Origin: Rhodamnia argentea
Lineage: Eukaryota; Streptophyta; Magnoliopsida; Myrtales; Myrtaceae
Direction of reading: 5' to 3'
Assembly: GCF_020921035.1 (NCBI RefSeq)
Contig: NC_063151.1
Span: forward strand, 2,728,001-2,792,000
DNA length: 64,000 bases
The position numbers and the translations under genes are program-made. Below are positions 34,729 through 46,567 of the stretch, piece after piece (within the stretch, counting starts at the first letter, position 1; the number at the start of each line of letters is the position of its first letter). The notes under the pieces are model-generated. The model saw only the letters and a program-made list of their open reading frames with translations. It was not told the origin of the DNA and did not search any database.

Positions 34729-36195
34729 GAGACCGGGGCTTGGTCGGCATAAGTTGAATTATATGTCACAAAATTCATTGCGAGAAGAACATTCGAGCCT
34801 TACACGAACCTCGATTTGAACGAGAAGTTAGCAATTTGGTTCTAATAGGGATAGTCAGTGTGGCAAGTGCAGGCTTCTTAAACAACTAGAGGAAGCAGAA
34901 AAGATTGCTTGGGCCTTGGGGAGACGAATGTCGACCCGAAGTGTTGTATCAACAGAAAATGGCCCAAAATCGAAAAAATGCTTCCTACAGGTCCGATTCG
35001 TGAATCCAGCAAACTGGCCCATGATCGAGCAAACAGCGCTCGTCTTTTTGCAGCAATGAAGAGAACTTAGGTCCTGTGGGTTAGGAGCGGGAGCAGGTCG
35101 ACCGGCTCGATTTTGTGCAAACGAACCACGGGAGCGTCTTGTGCCCGAGCCCCGTCCATGTGGACTCGCTCGGCCCGTCTAGACCCGACTGTTCCCGGGG
35201 ATATCTAACATCTACCAAATTGTGGGGGGACTTGGCAAGGATTTTTAGTAGGCCTGGTACACAGTCAGACCCACAAATTTAACCCGAGCTCGAGTTGATC
35301 TATAGGGAAATGTATCCGTGAGTGACTGTTAATTCCCAGAGTGTTGGCACGTTTAGTACGAATGATTCCTGTGTTAAGCCAACATCACTCGAAACGTGCT
35401 TAATCGACAATAGATCCGGGTTGCCGCAATTGCGGCCCTCGCCCATTTCCACGGCGCATCTCTTTTGATTTTGAGTCACCGGCCCTGCATTAGAGCAATT
35501 TTGTGTAGGATTCGGCTCCACCGTAGAGGTGATCACTGGGCAGACAGTGTAATAGGCCCTCCCCGGTCCATTTACGACCGGTTGGCCGAATTTTTTTCGG
35601 GTGCTCAAAATCGAATTGATGAGCTATGACCGGTTCTCATTAACGAATTGAAGGCACATAATTCCGACATCACGAATTACAGGGACGTTCGAATTTTCCA
35701 TGATTCAATTTCCTGTTCTGAGTATTTTCTGATATCGAGTACAACTTCACTGTTGCTTTTGGCAATTAAGGTCAATACAACAGGGAAAAAGCTCACGACG
35801 GTTAGGATGGACTCCATCATCTCCAATTCGCCGTGGCAGTCCATGGTCCTGCCCCCATGTTCATCTCCAGTAGTTCCCCGAATCATGTCATTCTTCTTTT
35901 GCCCTAGGTGTCTCACTCCACAGCAGTATTTGCATCCTTTTTGTCCCCATGCACTCATGCAGCATGGTGGAAACTGGAAACCTCGCTTCGGCATGTGCCT
36001 CTTCAACCCGTCCATTAACACGTCTCTGAGAATCTTTGGCTGTAAGATGAAGTGATGTGACGACTGCATGCATGCCCACACAGCTTTACCGAGGGCGCGA
36101 GCAGGAATTGATATGTTTGTATTTGCCGGGCCCGTTTGTTTCGCGGGCAAAATGGTTGGTTCGTAAATTTTTTTTTTCTAAAAAGCATCGGTTAT
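34729..36195. other. Intergenic with two unexplained open frames
   Basis: Minus-strand frames of 157 codons (36150-35677) and 102 codons (35608-35300) and an overlapping plus-strand frame of 135 codons are longer than chance favours. None matches a family I know, and I could not splice them into a plausible protein. They may be remnants of a captured or decayed gene. Confidence 0.3.
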
Positions 36196-36199
36196 ATTG

Positions 36200-36530
36200 C
36201 TCCCAAAAAGGGAAAATGACATAAATAATCCATAAACTTTAATTCAATGTGTAATATGATCCGTGAGCTTTTAATTTATTCAATGTGGTCCTTGAATTTT
36301 AGATCAATATGGAATGTGATTCCCGAACTTTTAATTTGTTTAAAGTTATCCTCGAACTTTTGGTACGCGTTCAATTTAGTCCGTAAACCGTATGAATAGT
36401 TTAGAGATTACACCGGATATGTGCCAAAAGTTCATGAACCACATTGAATAAATTAAATATGCAATGACCACATCGAATATTATGCTAAAGTTCATGGATC
36501 ACATTGAACAAATTATTGTCGATAGCGAAA
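36200..36530. repeat. Imperfect foldback repeat
   Basis: Phrases such as ttcaatgtggtccttgaa on the left arm recur inverted on the right arm as ttcatgaaccacattgaa, with several internal iterations. This gives a worn hairpin-forming repeat of about 330 bp. It could be a MITE remnant; no clear ends or target duplication. Confidence 0.5.
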
Positions 36531-37455
36531 GCATTCTTCATTGGCTAATTATTTCAAGCGGGTCATTTATTTTTTGCTTAAAGATCGGACCCTGAAACTC
36601 AGGGTGCCGTTTCTGTTCGGCCTTTAGTCGCTTTTTCGGGGCCAAATAGAACCAGAAGGAAGGGACCTTCCCATTTGCTCAAACAATCGAAACTTCAATG
36701 CCAAGAGATCATCATCATCACTATCGCCATCCTCCTTCTGCAATTCTAGGATGCAGGTGGATAGGGATTTAGCTTCTTTAAACTTTGCAATCTTGGTTTA
36801 GCAACCTCACACGCCAAGGTTCCCTCTCTCTGCTTTGCACACGGCAACTTTCCATTTCGCAGGAGACAAAAAGGCTACGATTTCCATTTCGTTAGGGCAT
36901 GCTAAAACCTCGGTGACATGCTTAAAGGACAAGTCTTTTCATTAAATAGGGGACTCCTTTGCAGCCCCTAATCCTGATTATGACAGCTACTGATCCGACG
37001 TTATGCTCCGGCCCTACCCAAAAATGCTTTTTGAGGGGGGTCGAGCGGGGAATTGGGAAAGGCGATGTTGGGTCGATGGCGACGTGAATTTGCGTCCTGT
37101 ACACTATTTGCAGAAAGATTAGTCAAGGGGAGAGAGCATCATATCCTGTTGATTTGTCGTGCTTGAATCATTTTGTGTTTAGTTCATTTCAGCTTCCCGT
37201 TAAGTCCGTTGATTTACTGAATCTCACTGAGTCTGACAATAATAAGAATGTTTCGATGATGTATCCGGTGCATGTAGTATTTCCTCGGATAATGTTAAAG
37301 AGTGCTCAAGGACAGTCGTCAATAGTGAGCAATTGCGCTTTTAGAAACATAAACATTTCTATTTTAAGTAGACGACTCTTCTTAAACATGTTATTATTCC
37401 ATTTTCTATGTGTATAGGCGTTTAAAGTACTTTAGTGATCTTAATTAATTAATAT
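36531..37455. other. Intergenic, no gene recognised
   Basis: Spacer with an ATC microsatellite near 36710. No supported gene or RNA. Confidence 0.35.
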
Positions 37456-37456
37456 C

Positions 37457-38150
37457 AAGGAAATTTGTCTAAAAAGTCATAAACCTATTAAATGATTGTC
37501 AGTCTAATTCTAATGTTTTGAATTTTCCAATTAGCATAAAATTGCTAATTTGGAAGTCGCCCGTCTCATGTAATGTAGACGATTTTTGCAATTTTTTAGA
37601 AAAAAAAAATTCTAATTTTTTTTTTATATCTTTTTTCATTTTTATTTTTATTTTTCGTTTTCCCTATTTCCCTTTGCTGGTTTGGAGCCTCGGCGATGGC
37701 CGTCGCATTTGCCTCGTCCAGATCCGGGCGAGAGCTCGTGATCCCTTGCGACCCGTAGGTGAGGGGCTCTCACCTGGATTTGGGCTAGGCCAGGGCATCA
37801 CGGCCTCGAACGGGGCAATGCAAAATAGAACAAAATGAAAAAAAAAATAAAAAAAAATGAAAGGGAAAGAACAGTAGAGAAAGAAAAGAAAAGAAAAATC
37901 AGAATACTTCAACAAATTTGCAAGGGGAAAAAGAAAATCGTCTTTGTCGACATTGGCCATCGGGCGTCGTCGCGCGGGACGACCGACGTCTGCATTTTCT
38001 ATTTTCGATCAAAGAATGACTATATCAACAAATCTTCGAAAGGTTCGAACTTAATTGATTAAATTGAGAAGTTTATGACTAAATTGATAATCTCGCAATA
38101 TGTTTATTTGATCAAATCAAAAAAGTTTTGAGATTGAATCGGCTCAATCC
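37457..38150. mobile_element. Family A TIR element (right end approximate)
   Basis: The left end reads aaggaaatttgtctaaaaag and then tcataaacctatt, as in other family A copies. The interior has T-rich and A-rich arms around a GC-rich block (37675-37815) with 'ggcgagag' and 'ggtgaggggc' text. 'gactaaattgataatctcg' marks the approach to the right end, which is worn. Confidence 0.5.
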
Positions 38151-39640
38151 GGTGACGTGATTTAATGCGAGCTTGACCTATGATTTCGTGAGCACCACGT
38201 GATGTAATGATTGCGATGAAGAGGTTGGGCTCCATTTCGGCAGAAGTGAGAATTGGGGGGAAGGGAAGGGTTGGGGAAAAGGCTGCCAAAAAGCATGGAA
38301 GTGGAAATGGAGTGTAGGAGGAGGGCTCGGGGGAGGGTTTCAGAGCCTTGCCCTTCTTTTCTGTCTTTTTGTCTTTTGTCTTTTCTTTTGTTTTTTTTTT
38401 TTTTTATATTGTTTTCATTTCGATTTTTTTTATTATTATTTGTTTTTTTTTTTTTTGGAGGGGGTGGGGAGGGGATCGAGTTGTCAAAATCGCTGTCTCC
38501 TTTTCCCCGCAATTCCCTCACTCCCTCACACGCACGCACTACTCGCACGCCCCGCGGGGCCACGACCGAATCTCGGCGTCCCTCTCGTTCCTTTCATTCC
38601 CTTGATCTGACGGTCAGTGCACCAAACGGAACGGGCATATCGCATTCATTACGGGGTCTCCCTCCACACGTGCCACCTGAACTTTAGTGTAACTTCCCCC
38701 CTTCTCTCTCTCTCTGCTCCACATAAATTAAAGTTCTTAATCAGCATAGACCAGCTAAATTCTGTAATTAGCAGATTGTCAATGCTCTCTCTCTCTCTCT
38801 CTCTCTCTATAAAACGGGAGATGGGAGTCAACTAACTATGTATAAACTAAAAGAGAAAAAGGCCACCTAAGCTCCCAAGTTACGTCCGACGTGATACGAT
38901 TACGACTTAACCCCTTTTTTTCGGACACCAAAAATCTCAAATTTATACTCCCGCGACATGGTAGATAGCCCCAAATTCGCCATATTCTAGGAGCCCAAAC
39001 TATGTGATTGAATAAGTCATCTCCTATCTGTTGCGGGTCGAGGACTCCTCGTCATTCTCCTTCCCCAAACTTCGATTCGTATTCACCAGCGCGCGACGTA
39101 TTTAGCACCCGTTAAGGTTATGTGAATGAGCAATGTTAAAAAGTTTACCTACATGGAGAATTGAAGGCAAATGGCATTGACCGTGACACCCCCGTGGCCC
39201 AAGTTAAACAAGAACGATGTTGTTTTGATTTGGTAAATCATTTTACAAAATTTTGACAGATGGTAAATATGTCACGCAGACACAACTGTCTTGATTTTTT
39301 TATGTCGCAAGAAAACGTTTAGGATAAATGTATCACGGTTCGCATACTCCGGAGTTTTTGACCTCGAAAAAAAAAGTCCAGGATAAATGTATCACAATAA
39401 TAATAGTGGACATAATTTCAGATTTTTGGCGGTTTTTTTTTTCAAAATAGAAATATGGAATTTCCATGAGGGCAAAAGAGAGGAAATGTAGGATTTTTCT
39501 TCCCCTCTTCGCCTCCCGGACAAAGCAAACCAGATGACACCTCGGGCAAAAGCCGCCATACCAATTCGAAAAACTATTCCGCTACAGAACTCGAGATCAA
39601 GCATGATTCTTGGTGCCAATCATGAAACATGATACATTTT
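38151..39640. other. Intergenic; promoter-like CT tract and TATA motif without a gene
   Basis: A CT microsatellite (38785-38808) runs straight into TATAAA (38808-38813), as in many plant core promoters, but no ORF or splice structure follows. About 39230-39400 repeats 'ggataaatgtatcac', similar to the worn repeat at 12950-13260. Confidence 0.35.
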
Positions 39641-40727
39641 TTTTTTTTTTTCCTTCTAGACAGCCGAAGGTGGACTTCGGATACGAGAAAAATCAAATAA
39701 CCTTTGGCATGTCAGACAACATTTGGAGATTAGTTGGTGTGGGGGCTGACTTCTGGTGAGTCAGGCTTTCGGTTAGGACCGGCGATCCGTGTGGCGCCAT
39801 TGCATTTATGTTTGGTTATTAATGTTGTTTCATCCTATCATTACCAAGATCTCTCTGCATGTGAAGCAATTTTATCTAACTATGATTCAAAACGTGTGGG
39901 CTCATTATAGTTTTGGAGTCTTTTTTTATTGTGTTGTGTCGTCATGTCGTATTCGTGATGATCTTTAAAATATCAATGCGGTTTTCGAGTCGGGTTGAAT
40001 GACAATGCATTAAGATAGTATGATGGACTACTGTTTGTCTTTTTTTTTTTTTTTGTTTTCGGGAGAAGTACCGAAAAAACCATCCTCAAATTCAAACCCA
40101 CTTTCTCTGTTTCTTTTCTTATAAGCATAAGGGCACGAAAGCAGAGATTCAACTATCCGGATGCTCGTGGAACACCTTGTAAATCCTGTGAATAGATGAA
40201 ATTTAGACCTTTGACACGTGCAGGTGGCCCCGAGCTATAGTTGTTTGCACGATCTCCAGCTTTATGATTCGGAAATCCTCCGTTTCCAAAAGTGCCATTA
40301 TGCATCCTCAACTCCCTTATATGACATTTTTGAGGTGTTTGTTTTGGTGAAAATTTCATGATAAAGAAAAAGACTTTTCCAGAAATCCTTTTTCGAGGAA
40401 AATATTTTCCTCTTTTCAGGTTAGATAATTATTTCTTAACTTTAAGCATGCATATTTTCTCCGACCATAAATGGTTTTCTATTGACCGGTCATTTTAAGC
40501 AAAACTAACTTGCGAAGATTCAAAAAGCAATTAGCGAAAAAATTCTTTTACTCGCACAAACACGTCCTAAATTGCATTTGACATCTGATAACCTATTTAC
40601 ACATATCAATTTCAACCGCTATATACAATTTAAATCCCAAATCAGAAAACCCCAATGAGGATTTTGACTTTGAAGATATGGTTTGCTCAAAAAAGTGTAA
40701 TGAATTGAGGAAATTTAGAAGGTCTCT

Positions 40728-40770
<43 letters not shown>

Positions 40771-41354
40771 GTCGGGTTGTGTGGTGTTTCGTTTGTTTCG
40801 GTTTGGAAGGAGTAAGGTAACGTGTGGCGAAGGAGATTTGCTTGAAGATGCAATGCCACGGTTTTGACAACAAAGCACGCGACTTCTCTGATAGTACTGT
40901 TCCTTTCCATCACTAATTCACTATAATATACGTACGGCAAAAATGATAAACAGCTCCAATCAATGAGTTACAAATTATTGAGGTCACCTATATTAGACAT
41001 GGCCAAATGAAACCGTGGGTCCGAAACCGGGCCCACAGTTCCGACCCGTTTTTTTTTATTAAAAAAAAAAAGGGAGGAGGCCCGGTGAAAAAGAGCCGTT
41101 GAGCTTAGGAACCAGCGGTTCTGAACCGGAATCGAAACCGGCCCGAAACAGGCGGTTCCAAACTCGGAACTGGAACCGGCGGTTTCACGGAATCGGCCAC
41201 GTCTACCTATATACATGGGTTTATCCCATAATAATAAATGCAGCCGATGTCTCTTTCATTCGCTCAACTATCAAAAATTGATTACACACATCATTGGGGT
41301 TTTTGACCATTTTAGAAGTAGTAAAAGCTCCGTTACCAAAAGCAATAAAATAAA
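39641..41354. other. Intergenic, no gene recognised
   Basis: Contains a fragment like the ends of the 24955 element (cgaggaaaatattttcctc, about 40393) and a perfect CT microsatellite (40735-40766). No gene. Confidence 0.35.
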
Positions 41355-41767
41355 AAAGGAAAAATCTTAAATAAAGGTCTGAAGTGTCATCATTTTCTTA
41401 AATAATGACTTGAAATATCTTTATTATTTGAAAGAATAGCCTGATCAAGAGCATTTTCATCATTTATTTTTTACATATTTATTTATTTATTTATTTATTT
41501 TTCCCTCCCTTCTTGCAGGTGGCCGGTTTTAGGCGAGAAGGAAGGGCAAAAAGAAATAAAAAATAAAAAATAGGAAAAAAGAAAGATAAAAGGAAAAAAA
41601 AAAAAAAAAAAAAAAAAAAAGAAATGGCGAAAGTGTCTTTGGTCAAGAAATTCTTTCAAATAACGGGGGAACTTTAGGTTCTTATTATAAATAAAGTCCA
41701 CTTTAATTTTTTATTTGAGAAAATGAAAGCATGTTAGGCTTTTATTTGAATTTAAAAAAAAAAAAAC
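41355..41767. mobile_element. Family B element, short copy
   Basis: The left end has catcattttcttaaataatg and the right end, on the other strand, ttcattttctcaaataaaaa. 'ttaaataaaggtctgaag' and similar phrases lie inside. The interior is mostly TATTT and poly-A repeats with a small GC patch (41515-41545). Ends are approximate. Confidence 0.5.
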
Positions 41768-44690
41768 TGGACGGACAAAAGTTAAACAAAAAAGGGACAA
41801 ACGAAATATAAAAAAGAAAAAGAAAAGGATAATGAATAAAGGCCTTAACTAATGTTGGTCAGACTCTACTGTTCTGTAAGAGCATGACATCAGCATTTTG
41901 CAATCCCAGAGTAGTCTATTATTATTATTATTATTATTATTATAAAAAGTCCATCTGCAAAGACGAAAAATAAAACTAAAAAGAAGTGGGCAAAATCCCC
42001 GAGATATAAAAATCAATTTAAAAAAATAAAAAATAAAATAAAAAAGCTTTGACTGCTCGATTGTGTCGGAGATAAAGGGCACGTAAGCCCCCAGTCCCCA
42101 TTTATGCCGACACATTTCACGTTGTATTTATGAAAAAAAACAAAAAGAGGACGGTCCATGGATATGTCCCATATGTCCCGGGTCGATTCGAACCCGACCC
42201 CGTTCCCTTTCCCGTTCGTTTCGTGTGGGGGCGCGTGGTGTCTTTAGCCACATGTGCAATCAATCGAGCATATTTTACCAAGATTGGTGCAATAAAGGAG
42301 AGAAATGATTTTGTGATGCTATGTCATTTGATGTGGTCGATTCATGTAATTTAAACGGGGGTTTCCGAATGTCCATTAGCGTTCACGAGCTTTACCCAAA
42401 TGTAAGATGTCGATTTGACGGTTCAAAACACCGAAATTTAAGGAAAGCACAATAATTTCACATGGAATATGATCGTATATTGAACGTACCTTCTTCACAT
42501 TTTTCTTGGCACATAAAAAATTAGCCCAATCAATACTGTCTAGAAACACACATGAGTGAGTTGTGTTAAGAAATCTCACGTTGAAAAATCGAAGTAGTGT
42601 AAAGTAATTAATATATCAATATTGGCACATAACTCATGAATTTAAGCTTCTAAGTTAAGATGGGTTTCACTGAATATGTTAATAGGCTCGGACTTGGATT
42701 TGGACTTGGGCTCCCTCTTAATGATTTTCCCTAAGCGAATGTATCAAATTTCTGCCGTACGCTCCCATCGGATACATCATAACAACGATGCAATTGTTGG
42801 CGCCATCAAGGTTTAATTCTTGATACGAATGCGGAAGAAAGGACATAGATCGTATAGTTCATTAGGTCCATTGCATGACGATTAACGGGACTTTATATCT
42901 TAAGAGCAATGTGTCTTGGTTCTGATTCTTAATAATTGGCGGGCTTGGACAAAGGTCTTACGTGAAAAGGACCACCCCAACCTAACCAAAAATTCGTAAT
43001 GAACTTTACTCTATACGGGGACTTGAGCAACACATTATGTGACATCCTTACACTAACTCACTTAATGTATTGCTCATCTTAGCACTCTCTTGTGAGTTTA
43101 TTTTAGATTCACATATATAGTCCATGAATGCTCTCCCTTTGTTCGGTGAGCAATTATGTTCACTCCTAGCCCCTTGACCATCTGAGAAGACTATTGTGAG
43201 CCACTCCTTGTCTAGGTCGTCTCGTCCTGGCGATCATTTTACCCTTCATCCAATTGAGTCATTACAAGCCCGCTAGTTTCCGCGTAGTTCGTCCTTGCAT
43301 CACACACATACTAGAGGGGGTCCCACTTTGATACCATAATATGGTACCCTCAAATTAATCACTCGATGTATTGTCTGCTTTGACAAATTCCATATCCACT
43401 CTCATGGTTTTGTCATTTGACGTACAATTAGACACTTTCCCAAAAAAATCACTCCATTTTGTGTGGTGCTCTCATCGGAGCATACTTAACATCCGAGTCT
43501 ATGCTATATGCTATCGTTACATCAAAATGTGCATCTTAGGAAATCATTCTAGATTCACATATGTAATCTAGGATCGATCTTTTTCTATTCGGTGCGTAGT
43601 TTTGTTCATTCTTGCCCCATTCGCCGTCCCGCAAATGTGCCGGCAACCGCTCCTTATTCAAGCTCTCTTCGCTCGGTAATCGGTCCCCGCCCTTGTTGGA
43701 CCGGGTTGTTACACATTAGGCCAACCTTCGGGTCCGTCCCGCCCAACAATCACCACAAATCAGCAATTAGTAGGGATGATGCTGGATACATCTGTTTGTC
43801 CAAGGGCATGATTAGTTTAGTGAAACGTAGGTTAATGAAAATAACGCTGAGAATTCGAAACATTAAAACCGTCGAACCGCATCCAATCGGAATTCTTGAT
43901 TCGGTTCACGGTTATCCTTTCGAGTTTGATTCATGGTTCCCGATCCGGGAGGGTACTGAATCTACTGATTGAGAGCATTACGAATCGCTGCCAATTATCA
44001 AGGTGGTGAATAAGCGACTGAAGCCCATCTTCGGCCTTGAAGACATTGTTGGGTTCGATTTGGATTGCAAAGTTTTGAAACTGAAACAAGTTCGGCTTGG
44101 TTGAGTTTGGCCTCCCGACAAAATCCTGCTCACCCCCTGCTTGATATGGACTAAAAGCCAATGATTTATATATATATAAACTCCATAGTAGGGGAAGCAT
44201 CAATCGTGGGATACAAGACCTATTCATGAAAGTTCAACGTATTATATGTACCGTCTTTGATGTTCTCCAAAGAGTAGGTACGTGAAAATTTCAGATTTAG
44301 GAGTGTCATGTAGAGATGATCACGGAGTAGGCGAAGGCAAATGGGCACACTAATGATAAAAAGCTTGGCCCGCCTAACTTTGGTTCGAGTCCAAATCCCT
44401 GAATACTAAAAGGTCTTCAAGGCAACCCCACCCCCGGATGTTTCTACACGAATTGTACGCATGGGCGGACGCGGGCAATACATTAGCTCCAGCCTAGGTT
44501 TGCCCAACGAGCGCGTCTAACGTCCACTCCAACTCGATACTTTCGTTTCGCATCGATGGATGATTTCAAATTTTCTTTTTTCCTTTTTGAAAATGATTTT
44601 CATTATATCTGTCGATAAAATTAGTTAATGAGAAATTCTATTATCATTTTGACTCGAGGGTAAGAGCGGCATTATCCTAAAAAAAAAACA
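41768..44690. other. Intergenic, repeat-derived spacer
   Basis: An ATT microsatellite lies at 41917-41943. About 43020-43640 contains two related blocks (lists of the form 'ctcactcgatgtattg...tttgtcattt...gtttgttcgg') that look like a dispersed repeat with internal duplication. No gene. Confidence 0.4.
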
Positions 44691-44693
44691 ATA

Positions 44694-44728
<35 letters not shown>
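44691..44728. repeat. AAT microsatellite
   Basis: About twelve TAA units, nearly perfect. Confidence 0.9.
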
Positions 44729-45295
44729 TGGATTAATAGAAAAGAGAGTTTTCAAGGCCGACAGATCCATCCGAATCCGTCCCCTGACTGTGCCAAGAAA
44801 CGACACCCTTCTCTTTCAGCCCCTGACGTCATTTCTCGAGACTGCACGCAAAACCCTTTTTTTTTAACTTTTTTACCGCGACGTAATTCTTGGGGGAGAA
44901 TCTCATTCTCTTTCTTGACAGTCTCACAACCTTTTCTTTTTCTTTTTCTTTTTATTTTTTTTTTAATAAAAAAAAAATCTTCTGGGTTTCTTTTTAATCA
45001 ACCACAGACTGTTTGACAGAAAAAGGCAGACCCGCAAGCAAGCACAAAACGGGAAAGCCAGTCCCCCCCCTCATCCATGGCCTGTGGCCTGCAGTTTTAG
45101 CAAACAAAGGGCAAAATTTTCAGACGACCATCGTCCTTTACCTTTTTTCCCTCACAGAGAGACAACCCCCCCTCCCTCCCGCGCTTCAGAGAAATTAAGG
45201 TGGGAAAAAAAGGGGAACCGGAGAGCTGGTAATCGCGGGGATTAACCGGCGATAGCAGGTGAAGCCACGCTTGGAGTGACCGGAAGGGAAGGAGA

Positions 45296-45323
45296 GGGGA
45301 GGGGAGGGGAGGGGAGGGGGGGG
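45296..45323 (+). promoter_or_regulatory. G-quadruplex-forming tract upstream of the ZHD gene
   Basis: Five G runs of at least four, each separated by a single A, the last of eight G. This meets the strictest G4 pattern with one-base loops. It lies about 450 bp upstream of the start codon on the coding strand, so it could act in DNA or in the leader RNA, depending on where transcription starts. Confidence 0.6.
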
Positions 45324-45662
45324 CAATTTTAAAACCCTTTTGGTCAAGTGAGAGACACTCTCTCTGTCTTTCTCTTTCTCTTTCTGTGTGTGTGTGTGTG
45401 TGTGCAGAGACGGGGAATTGATGGCCACACTCTCTATCCCGTCTTATCTTCTTCTTCTTCTTCTGTTTCTGTTTTAGCTCTCTCTCTCTCTCTCTTCCTT
45501 CTAATTGTTGGGAGGATTTGTTTTTACTTGCTTGCCCTTTTTCCGAAATTCGAATTTTTTACTTATAAGTTTGGGAGACAAAGCAAAGCTATATTATCGT
45601 TTATCATCATCTCTGCTGACACACACTGTGCTCCCCGGATCTCCACTCTGCGGGAAAAAGCC

Positions 45663-45668
45663 ATGTGA
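45663..45668 (+). promoter_or_regulatory. Start-stop uORF (ATGTGA) in the ZHD leader
   Basis: An AUG directly followed by UGA, 105 bp before the main start. Minimal AUG-stop elements are known to stall ribosomes and regulate some plant mRNAs, for example boron control of NIP5;1 through AUGUAA. A role here is inferred from sequence only. Confidence 0.45.
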
Positions 45669-45772
45669 AGATCTCCGCCACCGCCACCACCACCACCACC
45701 TCCCCTGCCACACCATCTCAACTTGGACAGAGAGAGAGAGAGGAATTGAGAGAACCGGAAGAAAGTGAAGAT

Positions 45773-46567
45773 ATGGAATTCGACGAGCATGAAGACCAAG
45801 ACGAGGAAATGGAGATTCCGGTGCACCACCACCATCCGCCGCCGCCCACCGGCTACGACTCCCTGGGCAACTCCGCCAGGCCAAGCGGTTCCGCGGCGGT
45901 CGGGGAGGGCGGGGCCTCCGCGGCGCCCAGGAAGTCCGCTTCGTCGTCCGTGCGGTACCGGGAGTGCCTCAAGAACCACGCGGTGGGCATAGGCGGGAGC
46001 GCCGTCGACGGCTGCGGCGAGTTCATGGCGGCCGGGGAGGAGGGCACCCTCGACGCCCTCAAGTGCGCCGCCTGCAACTGCCACCGCAACTTCCACCGCA
46101 AGGAGAACGACGCCGGCGACGGAGGCGGCGGCGGGGCCCTGGTGAGCTACCACCACCAGCACCATCACCACGGCCAGCAGCACCCCCAGTTCTCGCCCTA
46201 CTACAGGGCCGCCCCCCCGCCGGCGGGGTACCTGCACCTGACCCCACCGCAGCAGCAGCACCGGCCCCTGGCCCTGCCGGCGGCTTCGGGGGGCGGCCAC
46301 AGCAGGGACGAGCTGGAGGACGTGTCGAACCCCAGCAGCAGCGGCGGCGGCGGCAGCGGAGGAAGCGGGATGAAGAAGAGGTTCAGGACCAAGTTCACGC
46401 CTGAGCAGAAGGAGAAGATGCTGGGTTTCGCGGAGAGGCTGGGGTGGAGGATCCAGAAGCACGACGAGGCGGCGGTGGAGCAGTTCTGCGCGGAGTCCGG
46501 GGTGAGACGCCACGTGCTCAAGGTGTGGATGCACAACAACAAGCACACCCTCGGTAAGAAACCCTAA
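45773..46567 (+). CDS. ZHD2-like: Zinc-finger homeodomain transcription factor, ZHD1/ZHD2 type
   Basis: Intronless ORF of 264 residues, start at the first in-frame ATG ([15 protein letters not shown]). The ZF-HD dimerisation domain is at about 61-111 ([42 protein letters not shown]). It is complete apart from GGSAVDGC where GGHAVDGC is usual, so one conserved His is Ser. A His/Gln/Pro-rich linker with [12 protein letters not shown] follows. The homeodomain is at about 201-260 ([49 protein letters not shown]), with W252, N255 and N256 in helix 3 and the shared end [19 protein letters not shown] and the C-terminus resemble Arabidopsis ZHD2 (At4g24660, ATHB22). ZHD proteins act as dimers in the nucleus in floral and vegetative development; MIF microproteins inhibit them through the zinc-finger part. 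The gene is very GC-rich. Confidence 0.94.
   Translation: MEFDEHEDQDEEMEIPVHHHHPPPPTGYDSLGNSARPSGSAAVGEGGASAAPRKSASSSVRYRECLKNHAVGIGGSAVDGCGEFMAAGEEGTLDALKCAACNCHRNFHRKENDAGDGGGGGALVSYHHQHHHHGQQHPQFSPYYRAAPPPAGYLHLTPPQQQHRPLALPAASGGGHSRDELEDVSNPSSSGGGGSGGSGMKKRFRTKFTPEQKEKMLGFAERLGWRIQKHDEAAVEQFCAESGVRRHVLKVWMHNNKHTLGKKP

Larger units (their letters stand above)
44729..45772 (+). promoter_or_regulatory. Promoter and leader region of the ZHD gene
   Basis: Contains T-rich tracts (44936-44990), a run of five G tracts (45296-45323), a CT/GT-rich stretch (45355-45404) including about ten GT units, a CT run (45478-45494) and a start-stop element at 45663-45668. No clear TATA box. The leader probably begins in the CT-rich part. 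A leader intron is possible but not established. Confidence 0.5.

Noticed and set aside
43592..43972. 126-codon plus-strand ORF as a gene
   Set aside because: It overlaps a dispersed repeat and shows no domain, splice extension or promoter.
44330..44400. tRNA or SINE on the basis of ggttcgagtcc near 44383
   Set aside because: A B box alone; no A box at the right distance, no tRNA fold and no poly-A tail.
45665..45772. N-terminal extension of the ZHD protein from 45665
   Set aside because: It would start at GTG and is Thr/Glu-rich leader sequence; relatives begin with MEFDE-like residues at 45773.
45563..46546. 327-codon minus-strand ORF opposite the ZHD gene
   Set aside because: It mirrors the GC-rich coding strand of a clear ZF-HD gene; the Leu/Val/Ala/Gly-rich composition follows from antisense reading.
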